A DNA stretch of 64,000 bases from Actinostola sp. cb2023 (lineage: Eukaryota > Cnidaria > Anthozoa > Actiniaria > Actinostolidae). This document shows positions 28,512-47,556 of the stretch, piece after piece. Positions within the stretch are counted from its first letter, which is position 1, and each line of letters opens with the position of its first letter. The DNA lies in contig JAUJYZ010001008.1 in NCBI GenBank assembly GCA_033675265.1, positions 524,501-588,500 of the forward strand, in the 5' to 3' direction. The translations under genes were made by a program, and so were the position numbers. Below the pieces are notes generated by a model, which was given only the letters and a program-made list of their open reading frames with translations, made no database searches and was not told the origin of the DNA.

Positions 28512-28700
28512 CCCAGTGAGGGAGGTGGTAGCCGGCCCCTAAGCCATACCTTCAGTGACCATCTATTAGACCATTGCTCTATCGAGCTCTATCTAGATAA
28601 ACCATAGTTTTGACTATTAAAATAGAGGATATTAACTAGGATAAACATAGAATATAAATGTCTAATTGGGATAGTCTATTCCATTCGGCTAATATTAGTT
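28512..28700. repeat. Interspersed repeat shared with 45.3 kb
   Basis: CCAGTGAGGGAGGTGGTAGC, CCCTAAGC and ATACCTTCAG ... CCATCTATT recur in the same orientation at 45310-45440. Function unknown. Confidence 0.65.
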
Positions 28701-28730
28701 ATAATATTCAGAACCATTCATCCACATAAA

Positions 28731-28923
28731 TTGGGATTCCTGTGTAAAAGTCATTCAGACTCGTCATCAGGGCTCGTCATGCTGAGCTGCTTTTCTGCAC
28801 GTTGTATTTCTGCTGCCAGAAAGTCTTGGAAGTTAGAACAGACGATCTTAGCTTCCTGTATTCGTAATACACTCCGTACTGCACCGGTCTGTTACTATAA
28901 AATTGGACTTGCTTGTGTACAGG
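28731..28923 (+). other. Possible upstream non-coding exon of the aminotransferase gene
   Basis: An open frame here ends at a good donor, ACAG|GTATGC (28923/28924). One in-frame ATG gives a basic, amphipathic start (MLSCFSARCISAARKSWK) that looks like a mitochondrial leader. If joined to the acceptor ACATAG before 29916, however, the frame meets TAG at once, so it cannot be a simple N-terminal extension. It could be a 5' UTR exon or chance. 28924-29925 has no other supported feature. Confidence 0.2.
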
Positions 28924-29925
28924 TATGCATATCGTGCAATCTTCGTAGTTTAGTTCTGTGGCGTGCAATATTTCTTATGTGTAATGTACGTTGTTCAAGC
29001 GTGGATTCTTGGAAAAAAACTAAATTAAAAACTTCTAAAAGAAAACTCAAACATGGTTTTGGTTATAAAAATACAGCCTTGTTTGTTGCTTTCTTGCTCT
29101 GTAGTCTTGTAGTCTATATATATAAACGCACAGTACTTTCAGTTCTATGCATATATAGCCATACAGTGTATACTATAGGCATGCATGCATAGCCAGTAGG
29201 CAGTAATTAGTATGTATTATTGATCTGCCCGACTGCATCCGTTGGACCCCCTTTATATGGCTATGCTGAGTTGTTCTATAATCTTTGTATATGAGCTTTG
29301 TCATCAATGTGCATTATTTATTAGTTGGACTAAAAGTAAAATGTGGCAGTCAGTATTTTTTGTCACATTTTAGGGAAATAGAAAACAATTTTTATTCTCA
29401 ATAATAATATAATAATAATAGTAAAATACATTTAAATGTATATTGTGCAAGCTCCATGTGAATATTATGTTCATTGTTTGTGCATGCGCATTAATTACAA
29501 TAATGCTCATGTACTTCAATGCAAATTCTGTTCATTGTTGTCATTGACCACAGACAATGCAGGTGCCAAGTCAAGGTTGGCATTCAATGCAGCATTGTTA
29601 TTAGGTCATTGTTCACAGAACTGTAAAATCCTCTATTATAACCATCATGATATGGCAAATATTGACTTGGCGAATTGTGATTGGTCAATTAGTGGCCCAT
29701 AACTTCCCAGCCTTGTTATGTGTTAATCTGTAATTATAGTGCAGAAGCCATCAATAAACATCTTATTACCTCATTTGCTCAGTGACAGTCGACTGTACCG
29801 TAAGTTATGGATCCTTGCCATAATGCTTGATGGTATTATTACTTGTATCTGGCATATACATATAGTCTGTCGCATGATAAATTTTATTCGTTGAATTTCA
29901 TTTCTTCAATACATAGATTAGAGAC

Positions 29926-37795
<7,870 letters not shown>

Positions 37796-38154
37796 TTTGG
37801 TTCCTGTGAATTGCTGAAGCTATTTAAAAATAATGTCAGTACTAATTTTATGATGGTAATTTAAGCTGCATTGTGTGGATAAATATTTTTAATAATAATA
37901 ATAATAATAATAATTTAATTGACTGTACACAATGCACACGTAGTAGGAGATAATTTCAAAGGTAAAAACAGTTCAAAACAAGTGGCATAATGACTAAGAC
38001 TTCACTTCTCATCATTTGGTCTCCCTGTGCTAAGGGAGAGAAAGACTGGCGCCCAACAAAAGTTTAACCTTCAGTCCTCTCTGCTACAGAAAGCCCAAGG
38101 GGAAAATAATTACAGTTGCCTTCAGATAATGCTTTGTGTAGATAAATTATATCC

Positions 38155-38236
38155 TGTTGTACATCTAGGGTATCTGTTGTACATCTAGGGTATCTGTTGT
38201 ACATCTAGGGTATCTGTTGTACATCTAGGGTATCTG
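38155..38236. repeat. 20-bp tandem repeat, 4 copies
   Basis: GTTGTACATCTAGGGTATCT repeated four times without mismatch. Confidence 0.95.
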
Positions 38237-38919
38237 CTAACTACGATTTAGCAGTATAACTTCTGGCAGGGATCATATAGTGTGAGAAGATGGATGCCAT
38301 TTCATTCCCAAAGTGGGGGAGTGAATAATGACATCTGTCTGTTGAAACTACTAGGGTTCAAATATTTCCTGCTAGAGTACACTCTGTATCTGTATGGTCT
38401 AGCACTCGGCAAACTCTGATTGGGTTATTTACTAGCTGTATGTATAGTAAGGTCTCATTCACAAATAGCAATGCTAAGATGGCCTACATACATGTATGAT
38501 ACTCAAGTATGGCCATAAGCCCCACTTCTTCCCTGAACCCCCAACTTGGCTCACCCTCTGCATAAGAGCTTTCAGTTCAAACATATAGCATGTGATCTTT
38601 ATTGTATGGTTCAATTCAATTTGTAGCAAATTAATTAAGTGACTTCCTAAGAAACTTAAAAACACGTTTTAATAGTATTTTGTAAGTAGTCGATAACTCG
38701 GTTATAAATTGTTGCTTCTGAATGTATTTATTGGATAGTGGTGTATTTAAACCATCAGGTCAAGTGTTCCTAAAATTACGATAATAAATTTTGTAATTTG
38801 TTAAAACTTTTAAAGCAATCATATTATGTACAAATTTTGTAATATTGAGAAGGATTGAAGAATTTGTAAGAAAGCGGAAGAGATAAGGGAAGAACCGATG
38901 GAGAAAGGGAGAAGAGATG

Positions 38920-39055
38920 GAAGGATGGATAGATGGATGGAAGAAAGGATGGATGGAAGAAAGGATGGATGGAAGAAAGGAACGATAGATGGAAGAAAGG
39001 AAAGATGGAAAGATGGAAGGATGGACGGAAAGTAGGATGGATGGAAGGAAGTGTA
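38920..39055. repeat. GGATGGAAGAAA-type degenerate repeat
   Basis: Imperfect purine-rich repeats of GGATGGATGGAAGAAA and shorter forms. Confidence 0.85.
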
Positions 39056-39182
39056 TTAATATATATCCATCTTGTGATAAATTTACATCTGATTCTCGAG
39101 CCATGCAAGACCTTGTATATGGTATATATATATGTGTTATATCATGAGATTCCATATGACCGTTCTGTAGGGCATAACATAC

Positions 39183-39215
<33 letters not shown>

Positions 39216-39284
39216 CTCGGTCCAAAGTAATTCATTAACGCCTTGATCAAATAAAAAATAATTATGAGGGTGAATTCTATATGT

Positions 39285-42200
39285 TCAAACTGCTGGTGAT
39301 GTTGTTAGATCAAAACTGCTTTTGAGGCTACGTCTAATGCTAAGCAGCGGCGACCTGGGTAGTCTATTTAGATGCTGATGCCGACATTTCGGCTTCTCTA
39401 AATGCATCTCGCAGTGTCTTATGATATATCGTAGAGTATCAATAGGCTGTCTTCCTTGAACCACAAGACCTCTGGTGCTAATTGTAAGCAGCATTTCCAC
39501 AAACGCATGAAAGTCTAAAGACGGTCGTCCATTCTCGCAAGCAGAATACCGTCTGCTTATGTTAATGAAGAGAATATCCATGGCTGCCAGCGTACAGTTG
39601 AACTCAGTAAGCTTGCATCTCCTGGAAGAAAAGATCAACAATTCCGTGTTATTTTAGAGGCGACAAGCTACTATGTAATGAAGGTTTGTTCAGATGTAAG
39701 CAAGGAAGTCTCGTCGCGTCCTTCAGTGCTTCTCTTGCGATAATTATACATGCAACCCCAGAGAGGAACAAGACCCAAATACCTACTAGTATAACTTTTC
39801 GACCTTCAAAGAGTTTTTTGACGCATTACTTTACGGTCAACGTTTGTTGTGCCGTATAAAGGCTGAGTTCATACCGAGTAATGTGACATGTTTATACTCG
39901 ACAAAGCCCTACAGTACGGACCGACGACTGTGCGAAAGCTGCCAATGGCTCAGCCCGAAATTTGCTGTTGCAGTTGCGTGCGCAAAATGGTATGACCTTG
40001 GTGTAAGAACCTTACATACTCTTGCTAGTTTTCAACTCAATGTCATTAAGGTTGTCCACCTCGGAAAAGCACATTTGCACATTTACACATTCGCGCACTT
40101 CTAGAGAAGGAAGTATTGCACTTGTCCGGCTGCCATGTCACAGGCAGCCCAACCATTGTTTCTGAGGCTACTAATAATAAATAAAAATATATTTGTATGC
40201 GCGCGTCTTTTTTTGATGGGTTTCCCTCGATATACACATTGCTGCGGGCGCGTCCCGCAGGGCGTACACATGGATCCCAACATTATACATTTCTATGCAC
40301 AGGGAACCCAATATAATACCGGCGTATCGCGCGCGCTCTACCACAGGAAACCCATCAAAAAAGACGCAAATATTTTGTATTAGCCTCAAAAGCAATGGTT
40401 GGGCTGCCTGTGGCGATGTCGGTAATCGTATTGACTCTGGGTTCCACGTGCGCAAAACGAATATATAATGAGACACGTGATTTTGTGAATGTGTAAAAGT
40501 ACAAATGTGTAAATGTACAAATGTGTAAATGTACCAATGTGTAAATGTGCAAATGTGTAAATGTACCAATGTGTAAATGTACAAATGTGTAAATGTACCA
40601 ATGTGTAAATGTACCAATGTGTAAATGTACCAATGTGTAAATGTACCAATGTGTAAATGTACCAATGTGTAAATGTGCGAATGTGCAAATGTGTAAATGT
40701 ACCAATGTGTAAATGTGCAAATGTGTAAATGTACCAATGTGTAAATGTACCAATGTGTAAATGTACCAATGTGTAAATGTACCAATGTGGTAAATGTACC
40801 AATGACCAATGTGTAAATGTGCAAATGTGTAAATGTACAATGTGTAAATGTACCAATGTGTAAAAGTACAAATGTGTAAATGTACCAATGTGTAAATGTG
40901 CTTTTCCGAGGTGGACAACCTTAATGACATTGACTGTATGTAGAACTTAGAACAAAGTGATTGATATACATGACGGATGTTATGTCAGTTGTGAGGTAAT
41001 CCTTAGTGAATAGCCATGATCCATATAAAGGTATCAACTACAGCATTTAATACCTTGCCATCATTCTAAATGACGTCGGTCCCATCTTACTCGATACTCG
41101 CACCCCAACGAATCGTCTAAACAGAGACAGACAACGCTCAAGGATTCTCAGATAGTTAAACTGAGATGCTCGTTTTGGGTAAAGTTGCTCTAAGCATCCA
41201 TACTCTTCTGGGCTTTTGACCGAACCTCCTTCCGATAGCGATCTGAAATAGAAAAGATTACGAAAACTGAACTGGGTTGGGAGAAAAACAAATACTGCAA
41301 GAGCATGCGCATTACGGATCGCTCATTTTTGTCAACATGGCGGACCGGTATGAATTTATAGGTTCAAGGTCTAACGCCAAAAATGCGTTATAATATATAG
41401 TCTATATCAAAAGCGTTCTGCAAATACATAGAAGAAGGGGAGAATCTAGAAACAAAAGGGCAGTTTTAAAGAGTTTTTAAACGAAAGACAGTTGTGTTTC
41501 GACTTATCACAAAACGAACAAGCTGGCACTCGAGAGGTAAGCTTAAACTGGTAAGTTTAATAAGTTAAATATGCCTTTCTAAACTAAACAAACTTCGATG
41601 TTTATATAAGCTTTTCAATCTCATTTGTAACGGTACTGTACCTTGGTTTGAAGTGGTAAGCTAGTTTCATTGTATCGATAACCACTGGCAGTTTGATCTC
41701 AACATCGGTGGCACTAACAAAGTACTCCACTTTGCCTGTACTTGTCTCTTCTTCATGATCGATTCTTAGACTGGGACTCGAGTTAACTTCCAGCAAAATA
41801 GGCCTTAAATCACTGTCTATTAGAATATCAAAACCAAGGATCTGAAAGCACTTCAATTTGACTTTTAAATCTCTGTCAGCGACTGCAACTTCTTCTTCTA
41901 TTTTGAGATTCGGGATGAAAGCGATGATTGTTCTGCATATGATGTCGTCGATGTCCGACCACAGCTTTGCAGTGTCTTCTCCATTCCTTTCAAGCTGGTT
42001 GAAAACACAACTCAGCTTTCTTTTGCTCCCTTTGTCGTGTTCATCACTTTGCACATACGTGGTACTCTGTTTGTTCACGGAGTAGTTGGTTAAATGCATG
42101 TAACATTTATGGATGTTCTTTGTTGATGGAGGGTTGTAAGATTCTGTACAAAACCGAGCCATTCCTTCGCGACAGACATAAATCTCCAAGGGATCAATGC

Positions 42201-44891
42201 TCTTCAAGATCACATAAATTCTCAAGTCAAACTTCAGCTTTTCCAACAATAAAGGATTTTGGATGTATCTCTGTACGATACATGGCTTGGCTAATAATGG
42301 ACTAAAATGCACATCATCAGGGTTATTCATTAGAAATATCCCATCTCCTTGGGAACCAAGGTCTGGTTTGACTATAAATACATTATTGGAGCGCTTGGAC
42401 ACAGCTCCAATGAGTTCTGTATATTCGCTTGGTAGCATCCACGTTTTGGGATAGAATGAATATTCCTCTGGGAATAGTTTCTTCATTCGATTGAGCTGTT
42501 TTGTTAGCTCAACTTTGTGAGCCACTTCAGACATTCCTGAAAGTGGAAAAACAAAATGTATAATTTGCTGTTATGCAAAAGATTGAGAGATAGGAAAGGA
42601 AGAGAGGAAGAGAGGAAGGGAGAAAGGAAGAAAATCAAAAAGGGAAGAAAGGGAAAAAAGAGGGGAGGGAGGAAGAAAGGAAGGAAGGAAGGAAGGAAGG
42701 AAGGAAGGAAGGAAGGAAGGAAGGAAGGAAGGAAGGAAGGAAGGAAGGAAGGAAGAAAGGAAGGAAGAAAGGAAGGGAGGAAGGGAAGAATGAAAGAAGG
42801 AAGTGAATTTACCTGGGAATTTATTCAGCATTCCTTTATCTGGTAGTGGGTCAGGAATATCAAAGGCTCCTCCAAACCAGTAAAAGTCACAACCACTTTG
42901 TCTTCCCATTTGGAACTACAAAATATTGTTTGTTCTTGTACAGTGACTAGCATGTTATTGTAACAACTAACAGAAACAAATACTGAGATCTGAGCATATT
43001 TCTTATGACTGTGAAAAGGTTATGGCATGGATGTGCTTTGCCATGCCTGTGCCATGCCCATGCCAATGTTTTAGGCTGTCATCTGTCACTGTGCCGTGCT
43101 GTGACAGTGGTTTTTCACAGTCAAACAAAGTCTGCTCGACCATAGTTCAGTAAATGATGCCAAGCTAAATCAAGTTATGGGAAATTGAAATTTAAAAGCT
43201 CAGACATGAAGTTATAAAACTTAGGTCAAAACTAGTTGATGAGCCTAGCCTTGCAATAGAAAGGAGAAGAAATACAGCAAAAAGAAATGGGCTCCTGACA
43301 ATATGGACTTATTTTTGGATCAACAATTTTGTGTTATTCAGTTGAGAAAATAATGAATTATTTTTGATATACAATATGGAATTATTTTTGATATTCAATA
43401 TGGAATTATTTTTGATATACAATATGGAATTATTTTTTTTGATATACAATATGGAATTATTTTTGATATATATGGAATATGGAATGGAATTATTTTTGAT
43501 ATACAATATGGAATTATTTTTGATATACAATATGGAATTATTTTTTGATATACAATATGGAATTATTTTTGATATACAATATGGAATTATTTTTGATATG
43601 GAATATTTGATATGGAATTTTTTGATATACAATATGGATTATTTTTGATATACAATATGGAATTATTTTTGATATACAATATGGAATTATTTTTGATATA
43701 CAATATATATTTTTGATATACAATATGGAATTTTTTGATATACAATATGGAATTATTTTTGATATACAATATGGAATTATTTTTGATATACAATATGGAA
43801 TTATTTTTGATATACAATATGGAATTATTTTTGATATGGAATTATTTTTGATATATACATTTGGAATTATTTTTGATATGGAATTATTTTTGATATGGAA
43901 TTATTTTTGATATACAATATGGAATTATTTTTGATATACAATATGGAATTATTTTTGATATACAATATGGAATTATTTTTGATATGCAATATGGAATTAT
44001 TTTTGATATACAATATGGAATTATTTTTGATATGCAATATGGAATTATTTTTGATATACAATATGGAATTATTTTTGATATACAATATGGAATTATTTTT
44101 GATATACAATATGGAATTATTTTTGATATACAATATGGAATTATTTTTGATATACAATATGGAATTATTTTTGATATACAATATGGAATTATTTTTGGGG
44201 TGTACAAAAAAGAGTTTCCAAAATAACGTTATAATATAATCATTTATGCAAAACAGTTATCTCGTCTGGCCTTGTATATATACCTAATCTATTAATCATC
44301 ATCAATTGTTGTTAATGTAAAACATTTACACGTTCCACAGACAAATCTTTTGTAATGGGTACAATATCTTTAGCAATATTTTCAAGCAAGCGGGTGAATA
44401 TTCGCTGATTTATGCGTTTTCCATTGTATATGGTTACACGACCAGCTGTTTGTATTGACATGTTAATTGTGAAGTTTACGATCGCTGCTCTTCAAAATCA
44501 ATATTTGTGATCAGATTGTATAAACTCCATCAAAGAATTCGCATTAAAAGGGCCATTCCTCTTATATTCTTATTTATCCTTTTGAGATTGAAGTAATAAA
44601 CTACTATACCTCTCTCCAGCGAAGTTTTCGAATCGCCATGTTAATAACATCTCCGGCTGATTTAGCACGGCTCGTATCGATACTTGGTAGATATACGTAC
44701 GATGTAGGCTTGCCTTTTCGCACTTTCTTCTTCTTAGGAATAGCACCTATCTTCTCTCTCTTTATCAAACTTGACACGAGGATTTTGTCCCTTGTTTTAG
44801 AATGGTCCTTTCGCTTTTCCGTCATTGAGACATGTCCGTCCGATCGTAACACGTCCTTAGCAACCTTCTCGTCGCTTTCTCCATCGTCCAT
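39285..44891 (-). CDS. TTLL11: Tubulin polyglutamylase TTLL11, complete
   Basis: ATP-grasp ligase of the tubulin tyrosine ligase-like family that adds glutamate chains to tubulin, expected on axonemal or other stable microtubules. Five exons: 44891-44610, 42915-42813, 42536-41642, 41242-41054 and 39621-39285. The CDS is 1806 nt, 601 aa, in frame. Order: a basic, low-complexity N-terminus (KREKIGAIPKKKKVRKGK), then SRAKSAGDVINMAIRKL, LNKFPGMSEV and LFPEEYSFYPKTW. The ATP-grasp motifs follow: FIVKPDLGSQGDGIF, LKFDLRIYVILKSIDPLEIY, HLTNYSVNK and GFDILID...LLEVNSSPSLRID. The C-terminal region, KRASQFNYLRILERCLSLFR then AAMDILFINISRRY and AFVEMLLTIS, matches the TTLL11-specific tail, which separates it from TTLL6 and TTLL13. 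The start is the first ATG of the only suitable frame; an extra upstream exon is possible. Confidence 0.94.
40139..40412. mobile_element. CACAGGYAGCCCAACC element, copy 1
   Basis: CACAGGCAGCCCAACCATTG at the left is mirrored by CAATGGTTGGGCTGCCTGTG at the right. Inner arms carry GATGGGTTTCC / GGAAACCCATC and GACGC motifs. The flanks GCCATGT and GCGATGT resemble a 7-8 bp target duplication. A relative lies at 57953-58229. Confidence 0.77.
40490..40888. repeat. 16-bp minisatellite
   Basis: The unit is AATGTGTAAATGTACC with variants (ACAA, GCAA), about 25 copies. The His/Thr/Leu-rich minus-strand frames through it are artefacts. Confidence 0.95.
42660..42800. repeat. (GGAA)n microsatellite
   Basis: Purine-only GGAA/GGGAA repeats in the 276-bp second intron of TTLL11, ending about 13 bp from exon 42813-42915 and on its donor side. 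On the sense strand the intron is a TTCC tract. Confidence 0.93.
43355..44197. repeat. 24-bp AT-rich minisatellite
   Basis: The unit is GATATACAATATGGAATTAT plus TTTT, about 35 copies with deletions near 43460, 43600 and 43860. It occupies half of TTLL11 intron 1. The multiple-of-three unit gives repetitive open frames (MELFLIYN, NNSILYIK), which are artefacts. Confidence 0.95.
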
Positions 44892-45309
44892 CTTGTAGAT
44901 TTCTTTTACTTCGAATTCACCTTGAAGGTAATTAAAGAGGACATTATCGCTGTTCTGTTGTCAAGTAATCTTTGTTTTGGTGAGATTTATCTTGCTAATA
45001 ATAAACACGAATAAGTCTTTTGTTGTTGGACACCAACTTGTATCATGGGACGATTCGCGGGCGCAATGGCACAGGTAGCCCGCACATATGGGCCTTATAA
45101 ACTCGAAGAAATAAAAATCTAAATTCGTCTCTGATAAAAAATGAAGTAAAACATGAAGTAAAAATTAAAAAATGGGACGATTCTTCCCTTATTATATTAG
45201 ACATTCTAAGAAGCTGAGACATCGAATCGACGTACGTAGAGAGTGAAGATTTCGGCCCCGCCTGCGCTATCCCGGTGCTACACTGACTGGCTAGGTCCTA
45301 ATCAAAAGG

Positions 45310-45440
45310 CCAGTGAGGGAGGTGGTAGGTGGTAGCCGGCCCCTAAGCTATACCTTCAGCTACCATCTATTGGACCATTTTGCTCTATCTAGAGAGAAAT
45401 AGAATATCAATGTCTAATTTTTGTAGTCTATTCGGCGATG
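45310..45440. repeat. Interspersed repeat shared with 28.5 kb
   Basis: Second copy of the CCAGTGAGGGAGGTGGTAG repeat. About 40 bp further right, TGGTTCAAATCCTCG resembles a Pol III B-box, so a SINE remnant is possible. Confidence 0.6.
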
Positions 45441-46146
45441 TGCCATTGCAATCAGTAATACATTGGTTCAAATCCTCGGGGAGGCACAGAACAAATCAGA
45501 TCAATCTACACGAAAAATGGTTAAGTTGTTGTAAAACCAAAAGCTTAACCGATGAACTCATTAAGATCAGCTCACAATACACTCAGTTTCATGCCAATAG
45601 TCACGACATGCACGACATAGCCGTGTTTTATACAAACTCTTCGCCGGCAAACAAGATGGAAACTGGAAAAGGATTGGCTGAGTTTAGAGTAAAAAAATAG
45701 CACAATCCTCTAAACGAAGCCACAATTTAATACAGTAGAAAAACATTTCAATAAAAATATCAAGTTTGTTCCTACACGGCTTTTTCTTTCTACGAGGACC
45801 AAAAGGCGAGAACCTTTCTTCACCGGAGTCATTATCATGTACACATATTTGCGATTTTACAGGTCCTTCAGAATACATCTATAATGATCTCCCCAGACGT
45901 CTCACTCGGGGAAATTCAGTTTGACCCACTCGTGCAGTAAGGATGATTAAAGTGCCTATAACCCCCAGTTTGATGTCAATTTTAATAAAAAGTACTTGAT
46001 TTTATAAGATGTTCTGCGAAAATGATTTTCGATTCTGAGCAATCCTTGATTTGTTATGAATTTTTGAAAGTAGTTAAAAACGGACAAGTTTTCCTTGACA
46101 AGTATTCCTTGACTGGCAAGGAGAAATTGGCGATGTTTTTGTAGTC

Positions 46147-46203
46147 TACACGAGCAAGTCTTCCTTGTCAAGGAAAACTTGTCAAGGAAAATTTGCTCGT
46201 GTA
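46147..46203. repeat. 57-bp hairpin
   Basis: TACACGAGCAAGTCTTCCTTG is mirrored by CAAGGAAAATTTGCTCGTGTA. More CTTGACAAG-type inverted motifs lie just to the left (46083-46122). Confidence 0.75.
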
Positions 46204-47556
46204 CTGGATGCGGCTTTAGAGCCGTCTAATCCTATTTCCTACAGCTCAATCAAATATTTGGTGAATTAGTGCACACTGGTGATAATCCAGAAGACGCAGA
46301 CGTTTGTGATTTGACTGCCCCCTGCTTTTATCCGGATATTCTGACACAATCCATCACTTCCTGTGTTGCTTGTTGTTGTCAGAGTCACGCTCCGTTATCG
46401 ATACATCAAGGGTGCTCTTTTGACAATTGTTGAACTCAGAAAATGTCAATGGAAACTATAGTATGGGCTGCGTCACTGAATTTTCTTCCCGCTAAATGAT
46501 GGTGCACCATACAAACTGTTCCCATTATTTCATTTCCCATGTGTTTATAATCTTCTATTCAGTTGTTTTGTCCAACCTTTTCGCGCATATTTGCTGCTCA
46601 CTTTTCCCATTCATTTGCCTTCCCATTTTTCCCTTTCAGTTCTGTTGTAATTTTCGACTTTTTCCTCTCGGACCGTTGTTCCCTCTTGTTCCAAAAGTTC
46701 AGTTGTGTACTTCTTTCTAGTCGAGACATGAGACGAGTTGATAGCATTCCGTGCTCAGTCCACAGTCGTTTATCCTGTTGAGCTTCGAAAGCTGACTAAA
46801 TAGAATCAATATGCACACGTGACGTCAGTGCGTGCATAACAAATGCTTGACAACTTTTCTGACCTCGATAGTCGCGGCTATTCTTAGCTTTCTCCAATTT
46901 GCGAGCGAGAGGTAACGCCAGGAAGGGATTGGGTCAAAGCCTTGGGCGGATGGAATCATAGCAAACAATAAAATCACATTGGACGATCGATCATGGATTT
47001 CATGATTCAAGCAAATACCTCATCGTGGTTGTTCTAGATACGCTATAGTTCTGGAATATTTTCATCGTGTAATTCGCGTGTTTATCTTCTCATCATTTGC
47101 CGTATGCGGGTTGCCTGGTTCAATGAGTTAGTGAACGTTCTGAGCAGGTATCGTCTTACCGTGAACCCCCAGGCTATACTATACTGCATCTCTCACCGTC
47201 TGTGTGGTTTGTTTTAGTCCTCAGTTCCTGAACGCGCTCACCGAGCAGACACTGAGCTGTGTTTGGCCAAATTCTGCTTCTAGATTCTCAATGAAAACTT
47301 GCGCGGAAAAGTAACGGTACGGTTAGTGGACATCAACAGTTCAACTGGAATCCTCAAGGAAACCCCTGGCAAGGAATTTGTTTCTTTTGTTGGAGGATTT
47401 CCAGCTTGATCAACAGGCAGAGAGCCGATTGTTGTGTTTAGAGGATTGTCACTATTACTTCCAAGTGTGACGGCTGTTACTGAACCATCTAAAGATCTAA
47501 AGAGTCTTATCTCTAATCAGACATTGTTATTAGCTTGTACTCCTCACGTCTCTATT

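Larger units (their letters stand above)
37796..39284. other. Convergent intergenic region between KYAT and TTLL11
   Basis: It holds both 3' UTRs. Noted items: (AAT)n at 37890-37912, a SINE- or LINE-like 3' piece after it, a 20-bp tandem (38159-38236), a GGATGGA-type repeat (38920-39055) and (AAT)n at 39183-39213. I found no protein-coding exon and no poly-A signal I would commit to. Confidence 0.6.
40038..40932. mobile_element. Foldback element with internal 16-bp array, in TTLL11 intron 4
   Basis: CAATGTCATTAAGGTTGTCC (then ACCTCGGAAAAGCACATTTG) at the left is mirrored by GGACAACCTTAATGACATTG at the right, flanked by ACT (40035-40037 and 40933-40935). The inner end of each terminus contains ACATTTACACATT or its complement, which is also the core of the 16-bp tandem at 40490-40888. 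A second element (40139-40412) is nested inside. Confidence 0.78.
44892..47556. promoter_or_regulatory. Divergent intergenic region between TTLL11 and hemicentin
   Basis: 2.7 kb between the two divergent start codons, so it must hold both promoters. I see no clear TATA box. It contains the repeat shared with 28.5 kb (45310-45440) and a hairpin at 46147-46203. A 106-codon frame at 45380-45700 overlaps the repeat and has no recognisable domain. Hemicentin 5' UTR probably occupies the last few hundred bases. Confidence 0.45.

Noticed and set aside
45380..45700. 106-codon frame upstream of hemicentin
   Set aside because: Starts inside an interspersed repeat and shows no domain; kept only as a remark.
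47434..47556. An earlier in-frame ATG for hemicentin
   Set aside because: It would add 41 residues before a clear signal peptide; the ATG at 47557 gives a standard secretory start.
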